A stretch of 64,000 nt of DNA, taken from contig CM070546.1 in the NCBI GenBank assembly GCA_036346405.1, forward strand, positions 99,330,826-99,394,825, given 5' to 3'. Source of the stretch: Phyllostachys edulis. Lineage: Eukaryota; Streptophyta; Magnoliopsida; Poales; Poaceae. Under the pieces are notes generated by a model. That model was not told the origin of the DNA, ran no database searches, and was given only the letters and a program-made list of their open reading frames with translations. Made by a program: the position numbers and the translations under genes. Positions 35,240-48,825 of the stretch are shown here, piece after piece (position 1 is the first letter of the stretch; every line of letters begins with the position of its first letter).

Positions 35240-36014
35240 CACCTCGGCTTCGCTGCTTCGCGCGGGGGGGGGGACCCCAACTCCCCGTTGAGCGCGGGGC
35301 TAGAGACGGCCCGATGGCCGCATGGCTTCAAAATGCCGGACATTAGGCCCTTCGAGGGGTACATGGACCCTTTAGAATTCCTCCGGGGGTATGAAACTGC
35401 CATCGAGGCGGCCGGGGGAGATGACACAACCAAAGAAAAGGCATCACCCTCGCCCTCAAGGGGGTGGTGCTGACATGGTTCTTCACCATCCCTCCCCGAT
35501 CCATATACACGTGGGAGCAGCTGCGAGATCTCGTGCGCAACAACTTCCAGGGAAATTACGCCAAACCAAAGGACGTAGGGCACCTCTTCGCAATAAAGCA
35601 AGCCCCGGGCGAGTCCCTCCGCAGCTTTTTCAAAAAGTTCGCGGAGGTAAAGTGTCAAGTGAAGGGGGTCAACGAGACCACAGTCATAAACACAGCCATG
35701 TGCGGACTCCAAAGGGGCCCCTATCGGAAAGGTTGGCTCGCGAGGCCATCCACACAGTGGCGGAGCTCTTCGACAAGATGGAAGAGTACGTCCGGGCGGA
35801 GGAAGACAGCACCCAAAGGGCGGAGGCCTGGGACCCCGCTGCTCTGGCACCCACCCCAAGTGGACTACCCGGGAAGGTAGGGCCTGGGGGCGCCATGTTA
35901 GGGACAACCGCCAAGCCGCGGGCCATCGACTACCGCCAGAAGGGGCAGAACATCTACCACGTAGGCGGCAGCCAGCCCCTCTAGGGGGGCGGCGAGGAGG
36001 CCGCGGACGTAATG
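35240..36014 (+). pseudogene. gypsy gag fragment
   Basis: Start of the decayed plus-strand gypsy element that spans the rest of the window. Retrotransposon gag domain: PFEGYMDPLEFLRGYETAIE, then WFFTIPPRSIYTWEQLRDL and NNFQGNY, and GESLRSFFKKFAEV near 35605. After a frameshift near 35715 it continues as LSERLAREAIHTVAELFDKM. There is no 5' LTR or gag N-terminus, so the element is truncated on the left. A long LTR at 36015 interrupts it; the gag resumes at 39633. Confidence 0.8.
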
Positions 36015-39000
36015 TGTAACATCCCAATTTTTCAGACCTTTTTGAAAATTTTCAAAAATAAAAATAACCATTCCATTTTATTGAATCGTCAAAACTTAAT
36101 TTGCAATTTTAGAAATTAAAAGCAATTTAATATGAATTAAGAAAACTTCAACTAAATCTGAATTTGGTTTATTTTGAGTTTATTGGAGTTCTCTGGTATT
36201 TGAATTTCCCTTTCTCTGTTTTAGCCGAATTCCCGTCGGTCGTTCCTACTCCCGCCTCCTCCCTCACCTGCCCTTGACCTTGCTGCCTCCCCGTGTGACC
36301 CTTTGCCCTGTCCTAGCACCGCCTTCCTCGAGCTCCCCCATCCCCTCGTTGTCAACCATCTCTCATTGTCGACCACCCTTTTGGTTTCGATCAGCCTCTT
36401 GGTTTAGACCACTCTCTTGGTTTCGACCATCCTCTTAGTCTCCACCATCCCCTCGTTATCGACCAGCCTTTTGATTTCAACCAGCCTCTTGGTTTAGACC
36501 ACTCTCTTGGTTTCGACCATCCTCTTGGTCTCCACCATCCCCTCGTTGTCAACCACCTCTCGCTGTCGACCACCCTTTTGGTTTCGACCAGCCTTTCGAT
36601 CTCGACCATCCTTTTAGTTTCGATCATCATCTCAGTTGCGACCGTCCTCTCAGTTGCGATCACCCTCTCGGTTTCGACTACCCTCACCTCGGTGTGTTTT
36701 CCCCCCTCTCCCTCTTTTTCCTCAGCGTTGTGCGCATTAAATGCCGTCGTCTCTACAGCGCCGTGCGCATTAAATGTCATCGCCTTTGCAGCGTCGTGCA
36801 CATTAAATGTTGTCGTCTCTGCCGCACCACCGCGAATCCCGCCGCTCCATCTTGCCGCCCGACCCTCCCTCCTTCCTCTATAAATGGGGTACCAAGGAGC
36901 CATTTGCCTCCTCTTGTTTTCCCCTCAACTCTCCCTGTCCTTCTCTCCCTCGCCCTCGTTTCATCATGCTTCGAGTTTCGTCGCCACCGGCTAGAGCTCG
37001 TGCCATCGCCTCTCACACCACCGTCTCTACCGCCACCGTCAAGGCTTCTCCGCCGACGTGGTCTTCACCGTTGGCTTCGCAAGTTCGTGGCCTACCTGGA
37101 GAATGCCTCCTCGCTGCCACCTCGGCGCCGCGTCAGTGCCACCTCGCCCACCCGCCTGTGTCAGAGCCCACGTGGTAGCCAATGCAGCCCCCTCCTCTTC
37201 TACCCGCGTCACTTAATGCCCCAGAACTCCTTTAATCAATCCCTTCACTCAATTTTAGTTTTGTTTCATAGGAGCCGCCACATTTCCTCTTCTCCTTCAG
37301 TCCCGGCCAACCCCTTCATCACCGTCCTTCTTCGTCTTCGATTGCAAGCTTCCCCACCGCCACACCGTCTTCAACCTCCTCGTCGCCGAAGAGTTCACCG
37401 GAGCGCCTGCGCCGTCTTCGAGCTCCTCCGACCTCTCTCTCGGTCTTGGTAAGCTCCCTGTGCCCTGTTCTCTCTCTTGTTCTTCGACTACACCGAGCAG
37501 TCGAATCCTTCTTTCGACCACATTGAGCAGTCGAATCCTTCTTTGACCGTGCCGAGCAGTCGAATCCTTTTTCGACCACTCTTCCGACCAGTCGAACCTC
37601 CTTCGACCAGGTGGCAGAAACCTTCCGACCAGTCGAACCTCCTTCGACCAGGTCGCCGAAACCTTCCGACCAGTTGAACCTCCTTCTGACCATGTGTTTT
37701 CAAACTTTCGAGAGTCTGTTCTCCTCCATCCGAGCTCCGATTTGAGTGATTCGAATCTCTAAATACAGCTAAATTCAATACCTTTCCTTTGGTTCTAGTT
37801 TGGTAATTTTTGGATTTTATTTGGATTGTTTTGTTTATTTGACTTTTTTCGCACGTACAGATCCCAGCGTTTCGGAAGAGTTCTTGGACCCGACAACCAA
37901 AGCATCTCAACACTTCAACGAAGATTCCGGCTTCTCTAAAGAATTCCTATGACCGTCTGTTGAAGCAACTCAAGCCTTCAACGAAGGCAAGTCGCAGACC
38001 TTTAATCATGTCATACCCAGTTTATAAAATTATATTGTTTTATATCAACATGCATGGCTAGTTGTATAAAAATGGTTCTGGGAATAGTTAAATACCTACC
38101 CGACAGTATGACTCTTTGAATAATTGTGAATGACATGTTGGCATGTACCCTTGGACACCATAGGTTGGGTAATTTTAGTTGGACATTATTGTAATACCAA
38201 CATGGGTGCGTATTATGCTTAGTCATTCTTTAGTTATGCGATGGTTTCTCGATCACATGATTCCATGATGATAAATTTGACTTAATGATATACAGAATTG
38301 TGGTGTGATACCATTGTTGTGCAACTGTGGTGCGAGGTCACAGTTGTGTCAATTGTGGTGTGATACCACTATTATAAAATTTTGTGCCATGGTAGGGGTT
38401 GCCATAGGCTTGGGTGAACGAAAATGATTTATGCTCGGGCGAGTGGGCGGTGGTGAAGGTGGGTGCAGAAGTACATTGGGATGCAGGAAGCCTCGCCTGA
38501 GCAATCACTAAGGACTTAACTTTGTGCGCCATTGATCTGGGCCATACCGTACGACCACATGTCTAGACTAGGATAGACCTGGCCAATTAATTAGCAATGT
38601 TTTTTGATTTGGTTCTGTTTTGGTTGTTGATCGGCGCAAGAGGGGCCAGAAAGGCGAATCCTTAGCGAGTAGGACCGAGTCAAAATAGAACTTCGTAAAG
38701 ACCTTGTCATGTGCTCTAGACTACTTACCTAAGGTAGTGAGCAGTGATATCGACGGATGCTAAACAAACTAGAGAAGTCATGCCATGTGAGTAAAGTTAT
38801 ACACCCTCTGCAGAGTGTAAAACTATTTGAATAGCCATGTCCCCGGTTATAGACAATGCCTGGTAATTTCACACGAGGGGTAGTATTTCTCAAAAATGTA
38901 GTCGTGGATGGTTACGAGTTGTTGGAATGGTTTGGTTGGGAAGCGATCTAGCCGTGGTTGCTGGTTGGGAAGTGAACAGGGTGTTCACGAGTTGTTTCAA

Positions 39001-39632
39001 AGAAACTTGATTACTTATTTATTAATCTTTCAAGTTGTGCTTTACAATCTACTTACTGTATTTACTGACAATACTGCTTTATGCAAAATAGTCATAAAGC
39101 TATCCTTGTCAAGCCTTGCATGAATACTATTTGCATACATTTCTCTTCAACTTGCTAAGTACTCTAAGTACTCACGGCTTTACGCCATTTGTTGATCAGT
39201 CACCGAAGAAGACCCGAGGAGCACCGAGCTCTATGAAGATGAGTACTTCGAAGACTATGTGAACTAGGATGTGTTCTCCACACGATTGCTTGTGGGCATG
39301 TCGGATGGCTTCCACGAGCTTGTTTTATTCCACTGAAAGTTTACTCTGGTCGCAGACCTGGTCGTAGATCTGGTCATGGACCTGACTGTAGATCTGGTCG
39401 TGGATCTGGTCATGGACATGGTTGTGACTTTAGCCCTGTGTGGCAAGCTTTGTAAAACCTTGACCATAAGGTCCTTTTACTACAAAGTAATATTAATTTA
39501 TCTGCTTCTTAGCTACCTTGTTGTATGGATATGATTTCATCGATGTTGCAAACTGTGTGGACTAGCTACTGATCATGGGACTAGTTCGGAATACACAGAG
39601 GGTCTCGGAGATGCATATCCAGGATCCCAACA
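36015..39632 (+). mobile_element. apparent solo LTR, long gypsy LTR family, copy 1 (3618 bp)
   Basis: Starts TGTAACATCCCAATTTT and ends GGATCCCAACA. The flanking target sites are TAATG (36010-36014) and TAACA (39633-39637), a 3 of 5 match. The same gypsy sequence is uninterrupted at 7620-7650 (GGGCGTAACGGCGGGAGG), which confirms the insertion point. TATA box CTATAAATGG near 36878. Internal short-period repeats (TTGGTTTCGACCA variants) lie at 36365-36680, and TCGAACCTCCTTCGACCAGG repeats at 37490-37690. No gag-pol lies inside. The length and TGTAACA start recall the RIRE3/RIRE8 gypsy group. Reading frames inside (such as 36694-37452) are not genes. Confidence 0.8.
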
Positions 39633-40609
39633 TAACAACGGGAGGCAAACAGACACTCGAATTGGTTCTGGAGTCACTCCGCTATTTTGTGATCTCCATG
39701 GCAAGAGATCACACACAACCAGGGAGTGTTGCACCATCGCAGCCATGCAGGACTACATGAACCGCAGTCAGCAGCCGACCAAGCACGAAGATAGGAGGAG
39801 AGCAGGCAACTAGCTGCCCACCGCCACCGAGGACCCACATAGACAGAGGCCATGAGGAGCATCATCAAAGGATCATAAACATGATCACAAGAGGATCCTC
39901 GCTTAGCATAACGTCAAAAAGACAACGACACGTGTACGTGCGATAGATCCATTATGTCGCAATGCACTTCACCTCCAGCCCACCTCGCTACGCCGAAATA
40001 CCGATCACCTTCGGCCCCAAGGATGCCAAGGGCCTGTACTTCCCTCATCAGGAACATCACGGATTTTGAGGTCAGACACGTCCTTGTGGATGGAGGAAGC
40101 TCCGCAAACTTGCTATTCGCGGAGGCTTTCGACAAGATGATGATCCATAGGGGTCGTCTGTCGCCCCCAGGCATACCCCGGTAGGCTTCGGAGGGAGGCC
40201 CGTGACAGCCCTTGGCCAAATTGACCAGGCCATCACATTCAGCGATGACTTCACATCACGGACTGAGATCGTCACGTTTGACATCGTCCAAATGCCCTAA
40301 CAGTACAACGCAATCCTCGGCAGGGCCACACTCAACACCTTCGGCGTGATAGCACACCACAATTACCTCTGTATGAAGATCCCCGCACCGGAGGGCATAA
40401 TTACGGTGCGAGGGAACCAAGACCTGGCAAGGCAAACAGAGCTAGAGACAGCCTCACCAACCCGCCACATCCACGCGATCAAGCGGATAAGAACACACAG
40501 GCGAGACACCCCTAAGAAAATTGGCGTCGAAGGCCAAACCAGAGGGGCAACTTCGAAGAGTCCCCTTGAGAGAGGCCTCCCTAGAGAAAACGGTGACCTT
40601 CAGGGCAAA
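39633..40609 (+). pseudogene. gypsy gag end and aspartic protease
   Basis: Continuation of the gypsy element. It carries the gag tail, then the protease near 40070-40140 (EVRHVLVDGGSSANLLF, the DGGS form typical of plant gypsy elements). Next come QYNAILGRATLNTFGVIAHH near 40310 and the segment before RT (ENGDLQGK in one frame). Frameshifts and a TAA near 40298 break it. The parallel copy at 7608-8400 shows the same order. Interrupted at 40610 by another long LTR. Confidence 0.85.
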
Positions 40610-43373
40610 TGTAATAGCCCAGTTTTCTTTTCCCGTTAAAAACAAAATCTAATTATGTTTATGGAATTTTCTGAAATTTTAAAAACTTTTCACTAATTAT
40701 TTTAAATCCAAAATAAATTATTTACAAAAAATAATTACCAATTATGAATTAGAAATATTTTATTTAAGTCCAAAATGACTCAGGGAATTTCTGTGAATTT
40801 TTTCATATTTTTTGGACTTTATTTGCTATTTTCTAAAGCCTAAATGAATTATCTAAATTATTTAAATCGCTAAAATCTAGCAACAGTACTTGGGCCAAAT
40901 CTCCACAGCCCGCCACTGTTTTCCCTCTTGCTTCCACGTGGGCCCACATCATCAGTCTCCTCTCCCTCTCACTCTCTCACCCGGCCCCACCTGTCATTCC
41001 TGGCGACGCCTTCATCTACCTCTCGCCGAACCAGCGTCGCCACCATTTTCGCTCGTTTAAGCGCATTAATGGATCTGTTTCCACTCACGACCATGCGCAA
41101 TTATGCCCACGATCCTCTTCAACTCACAGCCACACTTAATCGCTCATTTCTTCCACCTTTACTCGCATTTCTTTTCGCTCTCGCGCTAGCTTAAAGCACT
41201 CGCACACGTTCTCGCCGCCTCGGCTACTCAGTCGACCTATAAAAGGGGGCACCAGCATCGCCTTCACCTCCTCATTCCAACGCAGCCATCCACTTCGCCC
41301 CATTCATTTCCAGTCCGCTGAAATTCGAGGTTTAGTTCACCAGCCGCTGAAGCTCTCGTCGCCGACTGCCTCGCCATCAACGACGCTTTTCCACCGTCGA
41401 CCACACCATCCTCATCGTCGCATCGTGGGCTATCCGAGGCACACCTCCATGACACCGGAGTAGGTTGAAATCTCCTTCCGACTTGGGCATCAGCGGAGTA
41501 GGTCTCATAGTTGAAATCTCCTTCCGACCACGTGAAGTAGAAGCGGTGAACAGTACTCGAAAGGTGAACAGTACTCAGGAGATGAACAACACTCGGAAGT
41601 GAACAGCGTTTTCGGAATTCTATCATTTCTTGTGACATCAAAACTTCCCGGATATTCGTTCTCCTTCGTACGAACTCTGATTATGTCGCTTCTTGTTTCT
41701 AAATTCATATAAATTCAATATCTCCTCCCATAACTAAAATTATTTTATTTGGAGTTAATTTGATTCTTCATTTGAATTTATTTGTATCTATTTGAATTTG
41801 GCTTATTTTGCGTTTAGATTTCGACGATTCTGAGAAACCTGAGTTAGTTGAAGAAGAAGAATTTGAGCAAGGCAAGTTATACCTTTGACCATGTTGATCC
41901 TATTATTTTAAATTATTTAATTATGTTTTAAATTATTATTGCATGCATAATTCTATTCAATTATTTTAAATTCCCAGTTACTCTATTTCCTTTGTATAGC
42001 CAATGTTGATATTTGATAGTCATTCCCTTGTCACCATAGTCAAAATAAAATAAAATTTGAAATATTATATGCTTAGCCAATGCCTAGACCAAAATCTTGA
42101 ATTTGGGGAGTTTAGCCAAATTATTTGAAATTGATTCAAATTGAGTCTATGGTATTGTTTTACCATAGAAAGTTTTAGAAAAAGCTTTCACTTGTGAAAT
42201 AAACAAAAATAGTTTAGACTTGGGCATATTGGATGTTGGAGAGGTGCAAGTCGATGTATAAAATCGATTCATTTCAATGATCGAATCCAAGTTTGTGGAT
42301 TGTTGCCCAAGTCAGTTAAGGACCGGTCTTCGAACTGCATCTTGCTAAGCTCCACCGTACTACCACAAGTCTAGAATGGGAAGGACCTGACTAAATAATT
42401 TGTATCCACCAATACGAGTTGCACCATTTTAGTGACCCACGAGTTGTGTCGTTGGTTTTAAGCCGTCGTGGACACAGATTGTGTCGTTGGGTAAGCCGCC
42501 GTGTGGCGCAAGAGGGGGCCTGGGTGTGGTGAACATAACCATCCTCAAGTGAAACCTTAGCAGGTGTAACTTACACTGAGGGATGCATTGTAAAGGCATA
42601 GTGATAATTGCTTAGTCACACGCCTTCGGAAACGTGTATTGGTCGACATTAAAAGAAAATTATCTCTTATATGTAAAGTTATACAACCTCTGCAGAGTGT
42701 AAAACTATTCGAATAGCCATGTCCACAGTCATGGACATGCTGAGCAAAGCCACTCAAGTTAGAATTTGGTTTTGATTTAAAATGGTTTTAGCAAATAATT
42801 TTAGGATGGTTAATCCTTGTGGTAAAATTGTGCGGTTAGCCATGTGATAGGAGGGTATCTTTCACCATTCACATATGGAGGTTATCCGCTATAAAACTGT
42901 CAATTTAAAATTTGATTTTAGTTATAGATTAAAATTTTGCCTTAAAACTTAGTATGAGTATTTAAAACTGAAAATGTGGTTTTATGTCAAATGAACCCTA
43001 TCAGCCTCACTTGACTACATATGCATGCATTATATTCTATTAATTGGGTGTAACTTGCGAGCACAAAAGTTGTGCTCACTCTTGCTGAATAAAAATTATT
43101 CGGGTGAAGATTATTACAAAGATGGTGAGGATCAGGACGACTAGGCTACGTCCCCAGACGATTGCCTGTGGTGAATCGTGTGGCCTACCTATTTACTTTT
43201 ACTTCCGTTGTTTCTTTATATTTGGTCGTGTGCCCAATTTTGTAAGTAACTATGATTATCAATTAATAAATGTGTGATATGATTTTGCTATCACTTTTGT
43301 TTGAATGTGTACACTAGCTATTTCTGGACTAGTGTATGAAACACAGAGAGTCTGGGATCCTTCGTTCCTGCGA
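40610..43373 (+). mobile_element. apparent solo LTR, long gypsy LTR family, copy 2 (~2760 bp)
   Basis: Starts TGTAATAGCCCAGTTTT. It shares landmarks with copies 1 and 3: a TATA box (CTATAAAAGG at 41237), the GCAAGAGGGGGCC region, the ACAACCTCTGCAGAGTGTAAAACTATTCGAATAGCCATGTCC-type block near 42690, the GACGATTGCCTGTGG block near 43155, and GGACTAGTGTATGAAACACAGAGAG near the end. The right boundary is approximate and no clean target duplication was found. The sequence is more diverged than the other two copies. Confidence 0.7.
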
Positions 43374-45523
43374 CGCCATCCTTGAAGTACTCCGCACCAA
43401 CGCAGATATCTTTGCATGGAGCCCAGAGGACATCCCCGGGGTAGCGCGGGAGGTCATCGAGCACTGTCTGGCCATCAAAAGTGATGCAACACCCAAGAAA
43501 CAAAAATTACACCGCATGTCGGTGGAGTGGCTGGAAGCAGCAAAGAAGGAGATAGCCAAGCTGCTAAAGGCAGGGGTCATTCGTGAGATCAAGCACTCCA
43601 AATGGCTGGCCAACCCCGTCCTGGTACAAAAAAACACTGGCAAGTGGCGCATGTGTGTCAACTTCACTGACCTCAATAAAGCATCCCCGAAGGATGACTT
43701 CCCTCTACCGTGCATCGACCAACTCGTGGACGCCACCTCGGGCTGCGAGCAGATGAGCTTCCTGGATGCCTACTCCGGGTACCACTGGATATTTATGGCC
43801 AAGGAGCACGAAGCAAAAAACGCTTTCATCACCCCCACTGGCACTTATTGCTTCACATGCATGCCCTTCGAGTTGAAGAATGTAGGTGCAACTTTCACCC
43901 GACTCGTCACAAAGGTGCTAGCCAGCCAGCTTGGCCGCAACGTCGAGGCGTACGTCGACGACATAGTGATCAAAAGCAAGCTCGCAGGCTCACACACGGA
44001 GGACCTACGGGAAACCTTTGCCAGCCTTCGGGCGGAGGAAATCAAGCTCAACCCTGAGAAATGTGCCTTTTGGCTTGAAGACAGACAAGGTCCTAGGGTT
44101 CCTCATATCCGAAAGGGGTATCGAGACCAACCCCCAAAAAATAAAAGCCATCCAAGAAATGGAGCCCTCTCACAGCGCCCGAGAGGTGCAAAGGTTGACG
44201 AGGTGCCTCGCAGCCCTTAGTCGGTTCTGTCACTTTCGTGAGCGGCTCGCCATTTTTCAAGACACTCAGGGAGCAGAGTCATTTCGATGGGCGTATAGGC
44301 ATTAGAAAGCATTCCAAGAACTCAAGCAATACATTGCCTAGCTACCAAGCTTAACCAGCCCGAAGCCAAATGCAGACCTCCTACCGTACCTCGCTGCCTC
44401 CTCGGCAGTGGTGAGCACAGTTCTCATCCAAGAAAGTAATGGGCAACGCCCTGTGTATTACGTTTCGGAGGCCCTCTAAGGGGCTAAGGTCAGGTACACG
44501 GGGTTGGAAAAGTTGGCATACGCCTTACTCATGTTCTCACGCAAGCTCAAGCACTACTTCCTGGTGCACCCCATCACGGTCCCGACGTCCTACTCGCTAG
44601 CATTGATGATACAGAATAGGGACGCCTCGGACCAAATAGGCAAGTGGGCGGCCGAGCTAGCGCCCTTCAACATCACCTTCGCGACGCATACGACCATCAA
44701 GTCACAAGCCCTCAACGATTTCGTCGCTGATTGAACCCCCCAAATCGAAGAACAACCCACGAGCAAGATCGAGGCACCATGGACAATCTACATCGACAGA
44801 TCTTGGTGCGCCGTGGGGGCTGGGGCAACAGCCATCTTGGTTTCCCCAAACGGACGGGGCATGTCGCATGCCACTCGCCTCGACTTCGCCACAACAAACA
44901 AATCCTCGGAGTACAAAGCCCTGTTGTTGGGCCTACGCAAGGCAAAGGCATTGGGGGAAAAGAACATAGTCATCAAAAGTGACTCACGTCTGATGGTGGA
45001 GCACTTCAACAAATCCTTCACCGCAAGGGACCCCAAAATGGCCAGATACCTAACAGCGGTACAGGCGGCAACAAAGCACTTCTTCAACATCACTGTCCAA
45101 ACCAACTCGAGGAGTAACAATGAAACAATGGATAGACTCGCAAAACTAGCCAGCTCTGACGAGCACCTCCGTCAGAAGTCTTCTATGAAATACTATGGGT
45201 CCCTTCGGCGGCACCCGAGGCATAAGGGGCTGCGCTTGAAACACAAGGGGCTGCGCCCGAAGCATAAGAGGTTGCGCCTAAAACACAAGGGGATGCGCGC
45301 CTGACGCTCCATGTTGATAGGACCGACTAGGGGGACACCATTGCCAAATACCTCGCAGGCAAAGAACCCGAAGATACCGCTGAAGCAAAGCACCTTCGGC
45401 AACGAGCAAGGAATTACCGCGTCATCAAGGGTCAGTTGTAGAAAGGAGGCGTCTGCGCTCCCTTCTTACGATGTGTGTCCCAACAGAAAGGCCAGTCCCT
45501 CCTAAGGGACATCCATGAGGGGC
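43374..45523 (+). pseudogene. gypsy reverse transcriptase and RNase H
   Basis: RT reads FAWSPEDIPG, WRMCVNFTDLNKASPKD, DAYSGYHWI and the catalytic YVDD near 43955. A frameshift near 44075 shifts the thumb region (VLGFLISERGI). RNase H follows at about 44770-45170, with YIDRSW, SSEYKALLLGL and IKSDSRLM supplying three acidic positions. Two in-frame stops interrupt it (near 44480 and 44732). At 45220-45300 the C-terminal part is replaced by a ~21 bp tandem repeat encoding KHKGLR-like units. The order RT then RNase H before integrase, with the DGGS protease, marks a plant Ty3/gypsy element. Confidence 0.9.
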
Positions 45524-48349
45524 TGTCACATGCCAATTTTTAGAAGTTTTTGATATTTTCAAAATAAAAATAACCATTTGGTTTTGTTGAATTGGTAAAG
45601 CTTAACTTGGAGATTTTGGAAATCGAAAGCGATTTAATATGAATTAATCAAACTTCAATTGATGTGAATTTGGTTTATTTTGCATTTGATGGAGTGGTGT
45701 TTGAAGTCCCTTCTCTCTGTTTGTTTTGAATTCCCGTTGGCCCGTTCCTTTTGACCACTCTCTTGGTCACGACCACTCTATTGGTCACGACCACTCTCTC
45801 GGTCACGACCACTCTTTCGATTTCAACCAGTCTTTCGGTTTCGACTAGCCTCTTGGTTACGACCCGGCTCTTGGTTTCGACCGACCTATTTGGTCACCCC
45901 CTACACCCTTTTCTTCCTCATTGCGAAAGTCCACGCGCATTAAATGTCTTTGTTTCTCATTAAATGTTGTCACCTCCGACACGCCCGTTCCCCCTCTTGT
46001 CTCCTCCCTTACCTGCCCCCACCCACTCTTTCACCTGCCGGCCGTGCGCCCATGCCGCGCCGCCGCGAATCCCGCCGCTCCATCTTGTCGCTCGTTCCCT
46101 CTTCTTCCTATATAAATGGAGCATCAGGAAGCCCTCTGCCTCCTCTTGTTTCCCCCTCAACTCTTCCTTTCTCTCACTCTCGCCCCGTTTCGCCATCGAA
46201 GAGTTCACTGGAGCACCCACGCCATCCTCAACCTCCTCATCACCGAAGAGTTCACTGGAGCGCCCACGCCGTCTTCAACCTCCTCGCCGCCAAAGAGTTC
46301 GCTGGAGCGTCCGCGCCGTCTTCGACCACCGTTCGTCGTTCGCTGACCTCCTCCAACCCCCTTCTCCAGTCTCTCTCTCAGTCCTGATGAGTTCCCCGTG
46401 CCCTGTTCACCCTCGTGTTCTTTCGACCACGTCGAGTAGTCGAATCTTTCCTTCTTTCGACCACGTCGTGTAGCCAAACCTCTTTCGACCAGGTAGTCAT
46501 GCTCCTCCCAGCCAGTCGAACCTCTTTCGACCAGGTAGTCATGCTCCTCCCAGCCAGTCGAACCTCTTTCGACCAGGTAGTCAACCTCCTTCCGACCAGT
46601 TAAACCTCTGTCGACCAGGTCATTGAACCTCCTTCCGACCTTATGATTTCAAATCTTCTGAGAGCCCATTCTCCTTCGCTCGAACTCCGATTTGAGTGAT
46701 TCAAATTTCTAACTTCATCTAAATTCACTACCTTCCCTTCGGTTCTAGTTTGGCAATCTTTTTGGATTTTTATTTGGAGTTATTTTTTTATTTGGCTCTT
46801 TTCGCACGTATAGATTTCGGCTTCTCTGAAGAGTTCTTGGACTTGACAGCCTCAACCGAAGCATCTCAACTCTTCAACAAAGGCAAGTCGTAGACCTTTG
46901 ATCATGTCGTACCCGGTTTATAAAATTATATTGTTTTGTATCAACACGCATGGCTTGTTATATAAAAATGGTTTTGTGAATAGTTAAACACCTACTTGGC
47001 AGTATGACCCCTCGAATAATTGTGAACGGCATGTTGACATGTACCCTTGGACACCATAGGTTGGATAATCTTAGTTGGACATTATTATAATACCAACGTG
47101 GGTGCGTATTATGCTTAGTCCTGCTTTAGTTATACGATGTCTCTCGATCACATGATTCATTGATGATAAATTTGACTTAATGATATATGGAATTATGGCA
47201 CGGCCACTGTTATTAAAAATTGTTGTGACATGGCAAGGGTTGCCATTTGGCCAGGTTGAATGAAAATGATTTATGCTCGGGCGAGTGGTCGGAGGTGAAG
47301 GTGGGTGCAGGAAGCACATTGGGATGATGTAGTCTCACCTGAGCAACCGTTAAGAACTTAACTTTTTGTGCCATTGATCTGGGCCATACCGTACAACCAC
47401 ATGTCCAGGATGGGGTGGACCTGGCCAACTAATTAGCAATATTTTGGGTTGGTTATGTCGTGGTGGTGTGATCTCCGAGTTTACGAAGGGATTCACATGG
47501 CACAAGAGAGGGTCCAGAATGGCAAAACCTTAGCGGGCACACTTCGAAAGTATGTGGGCGGACAATATAAGATGACTATCTCTTGTGGGTCAAGCTGTAC
47601 AACCTCTATAGAGTGTAAAACTATTCGAATAGCCATGTCCCTGGTTATGGACAATGCCTAGTGATTTCACACGAGGGGTATATTTTCTCAAAAATGTGGT
47701 CATGCTAAGCGATCTGGTCATTGGTTGGGAAGTGATCTGGTCGTGGTCGTTGGTTGGGAATTGAACAGGGTGTTCATGAGTTGTTTCAAAGAAACTTGAT
47801 TACTTATGTATTAATCTTTCAAATTGTGCTTTACAATCTACTTATTGTATCTAATGTCAATACTACTTTATGCAAATAAACATAAAGCTATCTTTGTCAA
47901 GCCTTGCATGAATACTACGCGCATACTATTCTCTACGACTTGCTGAGTTCTTTATGTACTCACGGCTATACGCCCTTTGTTGATCAGTCATCGAAGAAGA
48001 ACCAGGGAGCACCGAGTTTTACGAGGAGGATTACTTCGAAGACCATGCGAACTAGGCCACGTCCTCCACTCGATTGCCTGTGGGCATGTCGGATAGCCTC
48101 CACGAGTTATTTCGTTTTCCGCTGCAAGTTGTACTTTGTTGACTTTAGCCCTGCGAGGCAAAGCTCTGTAAAAACCTTGACCGTAAGGTCCCTTTTGCTG
48201 TTAAGTAATTTTAATTGTTTGCTTCATCATTAATTTTGTTGTATGGATATGATTTCATCTATGTTGCAACTGTGTGAGCTAGCTACTGATCGTGGGACTA
48301 GTTCAGTATACACAGAGGGTCCCGGGGCTGCATATCTGGGGTCCCGACA
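45524..48349 (+). mobile_element. apparent solo LTR, long gypsy LTR family, copy 3 (~2826 bp)
   Basis: Starts TGTCACATGCCAATTTT and ends GGGGTCCCGACA. AGGGGC occurs just outside each end (45518-45523 and 48350-48355), one base longer than the usual gypsy duplication. The integrase reading (DIHEG, then a His, Cys motif) is split exactly here. TATA box near 46110. TTGGTCACGACCA repeats at 45765-45900 and TCGAACCTCTTTCGACCAGG repeats at 46490-46620 parallel those of copy 1, the closest relative. Confidence 0.85.
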
Positions 48350-48559
48350 AGGGGCCCTACGGTGTGCATCAAGCGCCCTGAGGCCTCATGGCTAGGGCCT
48401 TCCGCCAGGGCTTTTATTGGCCTACAACACTCCGTGACACACAAGACCTTGTCCAACGCTGCTAGGGGTGCCAGTGGGTCGATCGCAACTCGGAGGCACT
48501 AGCGGTCCTACTGCAACCCCTGCCCCCTAGTTTGGTCCTTTGCACGATGAGGGCTCGAC
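48350..48559 (+). pseudogene. gypsy integrase N-terminal zinc-binding part
   Basis: Short stretch of the gypsy integrase between two insertions. It includes the end of the HHCC domain (the Cys pair near 48458-48470) and, just before the copia insertion, the W-S-F-A-R-stop-G-L-D segment (48530-48559) that leads into the catalytic core. The core resumes at 60173. One in-frame stop. Confidence 0.75.
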
Positions 48560-48825
48560 TGTTGGTGATATGCCCTAGAGGCAATCATGGAGATGATTGT
48601 ATCACATATATGTTTATAAGTTATAGGATAAATGTTATTATGTTCCGTAAATGAATCATCAGTTATAAAAGATTAACAAGTATGTGACTTGTTGGTGAAG
48701 CTCTTTAACTTTTATGATGCCGTTCTAATTGTATCCCTAGTCGAATGTCACTGGTCGGAACACTAGTGACTTATCGGGCAGCACATGTATTGATTGATGA
48801 CTATGTTTCACCAGTCATGAATATG

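Noticed and set aside
35209..36027. 272-codon minus-strand ORF
   Set aside because: Antisense of the gypsy gag, whose domain reads on the plus strand.
36694..37452. 252-codon ORF
   Set aside because: Pro/Ser/Arg-rich frame inside a long LTR; low complexity, no domain.
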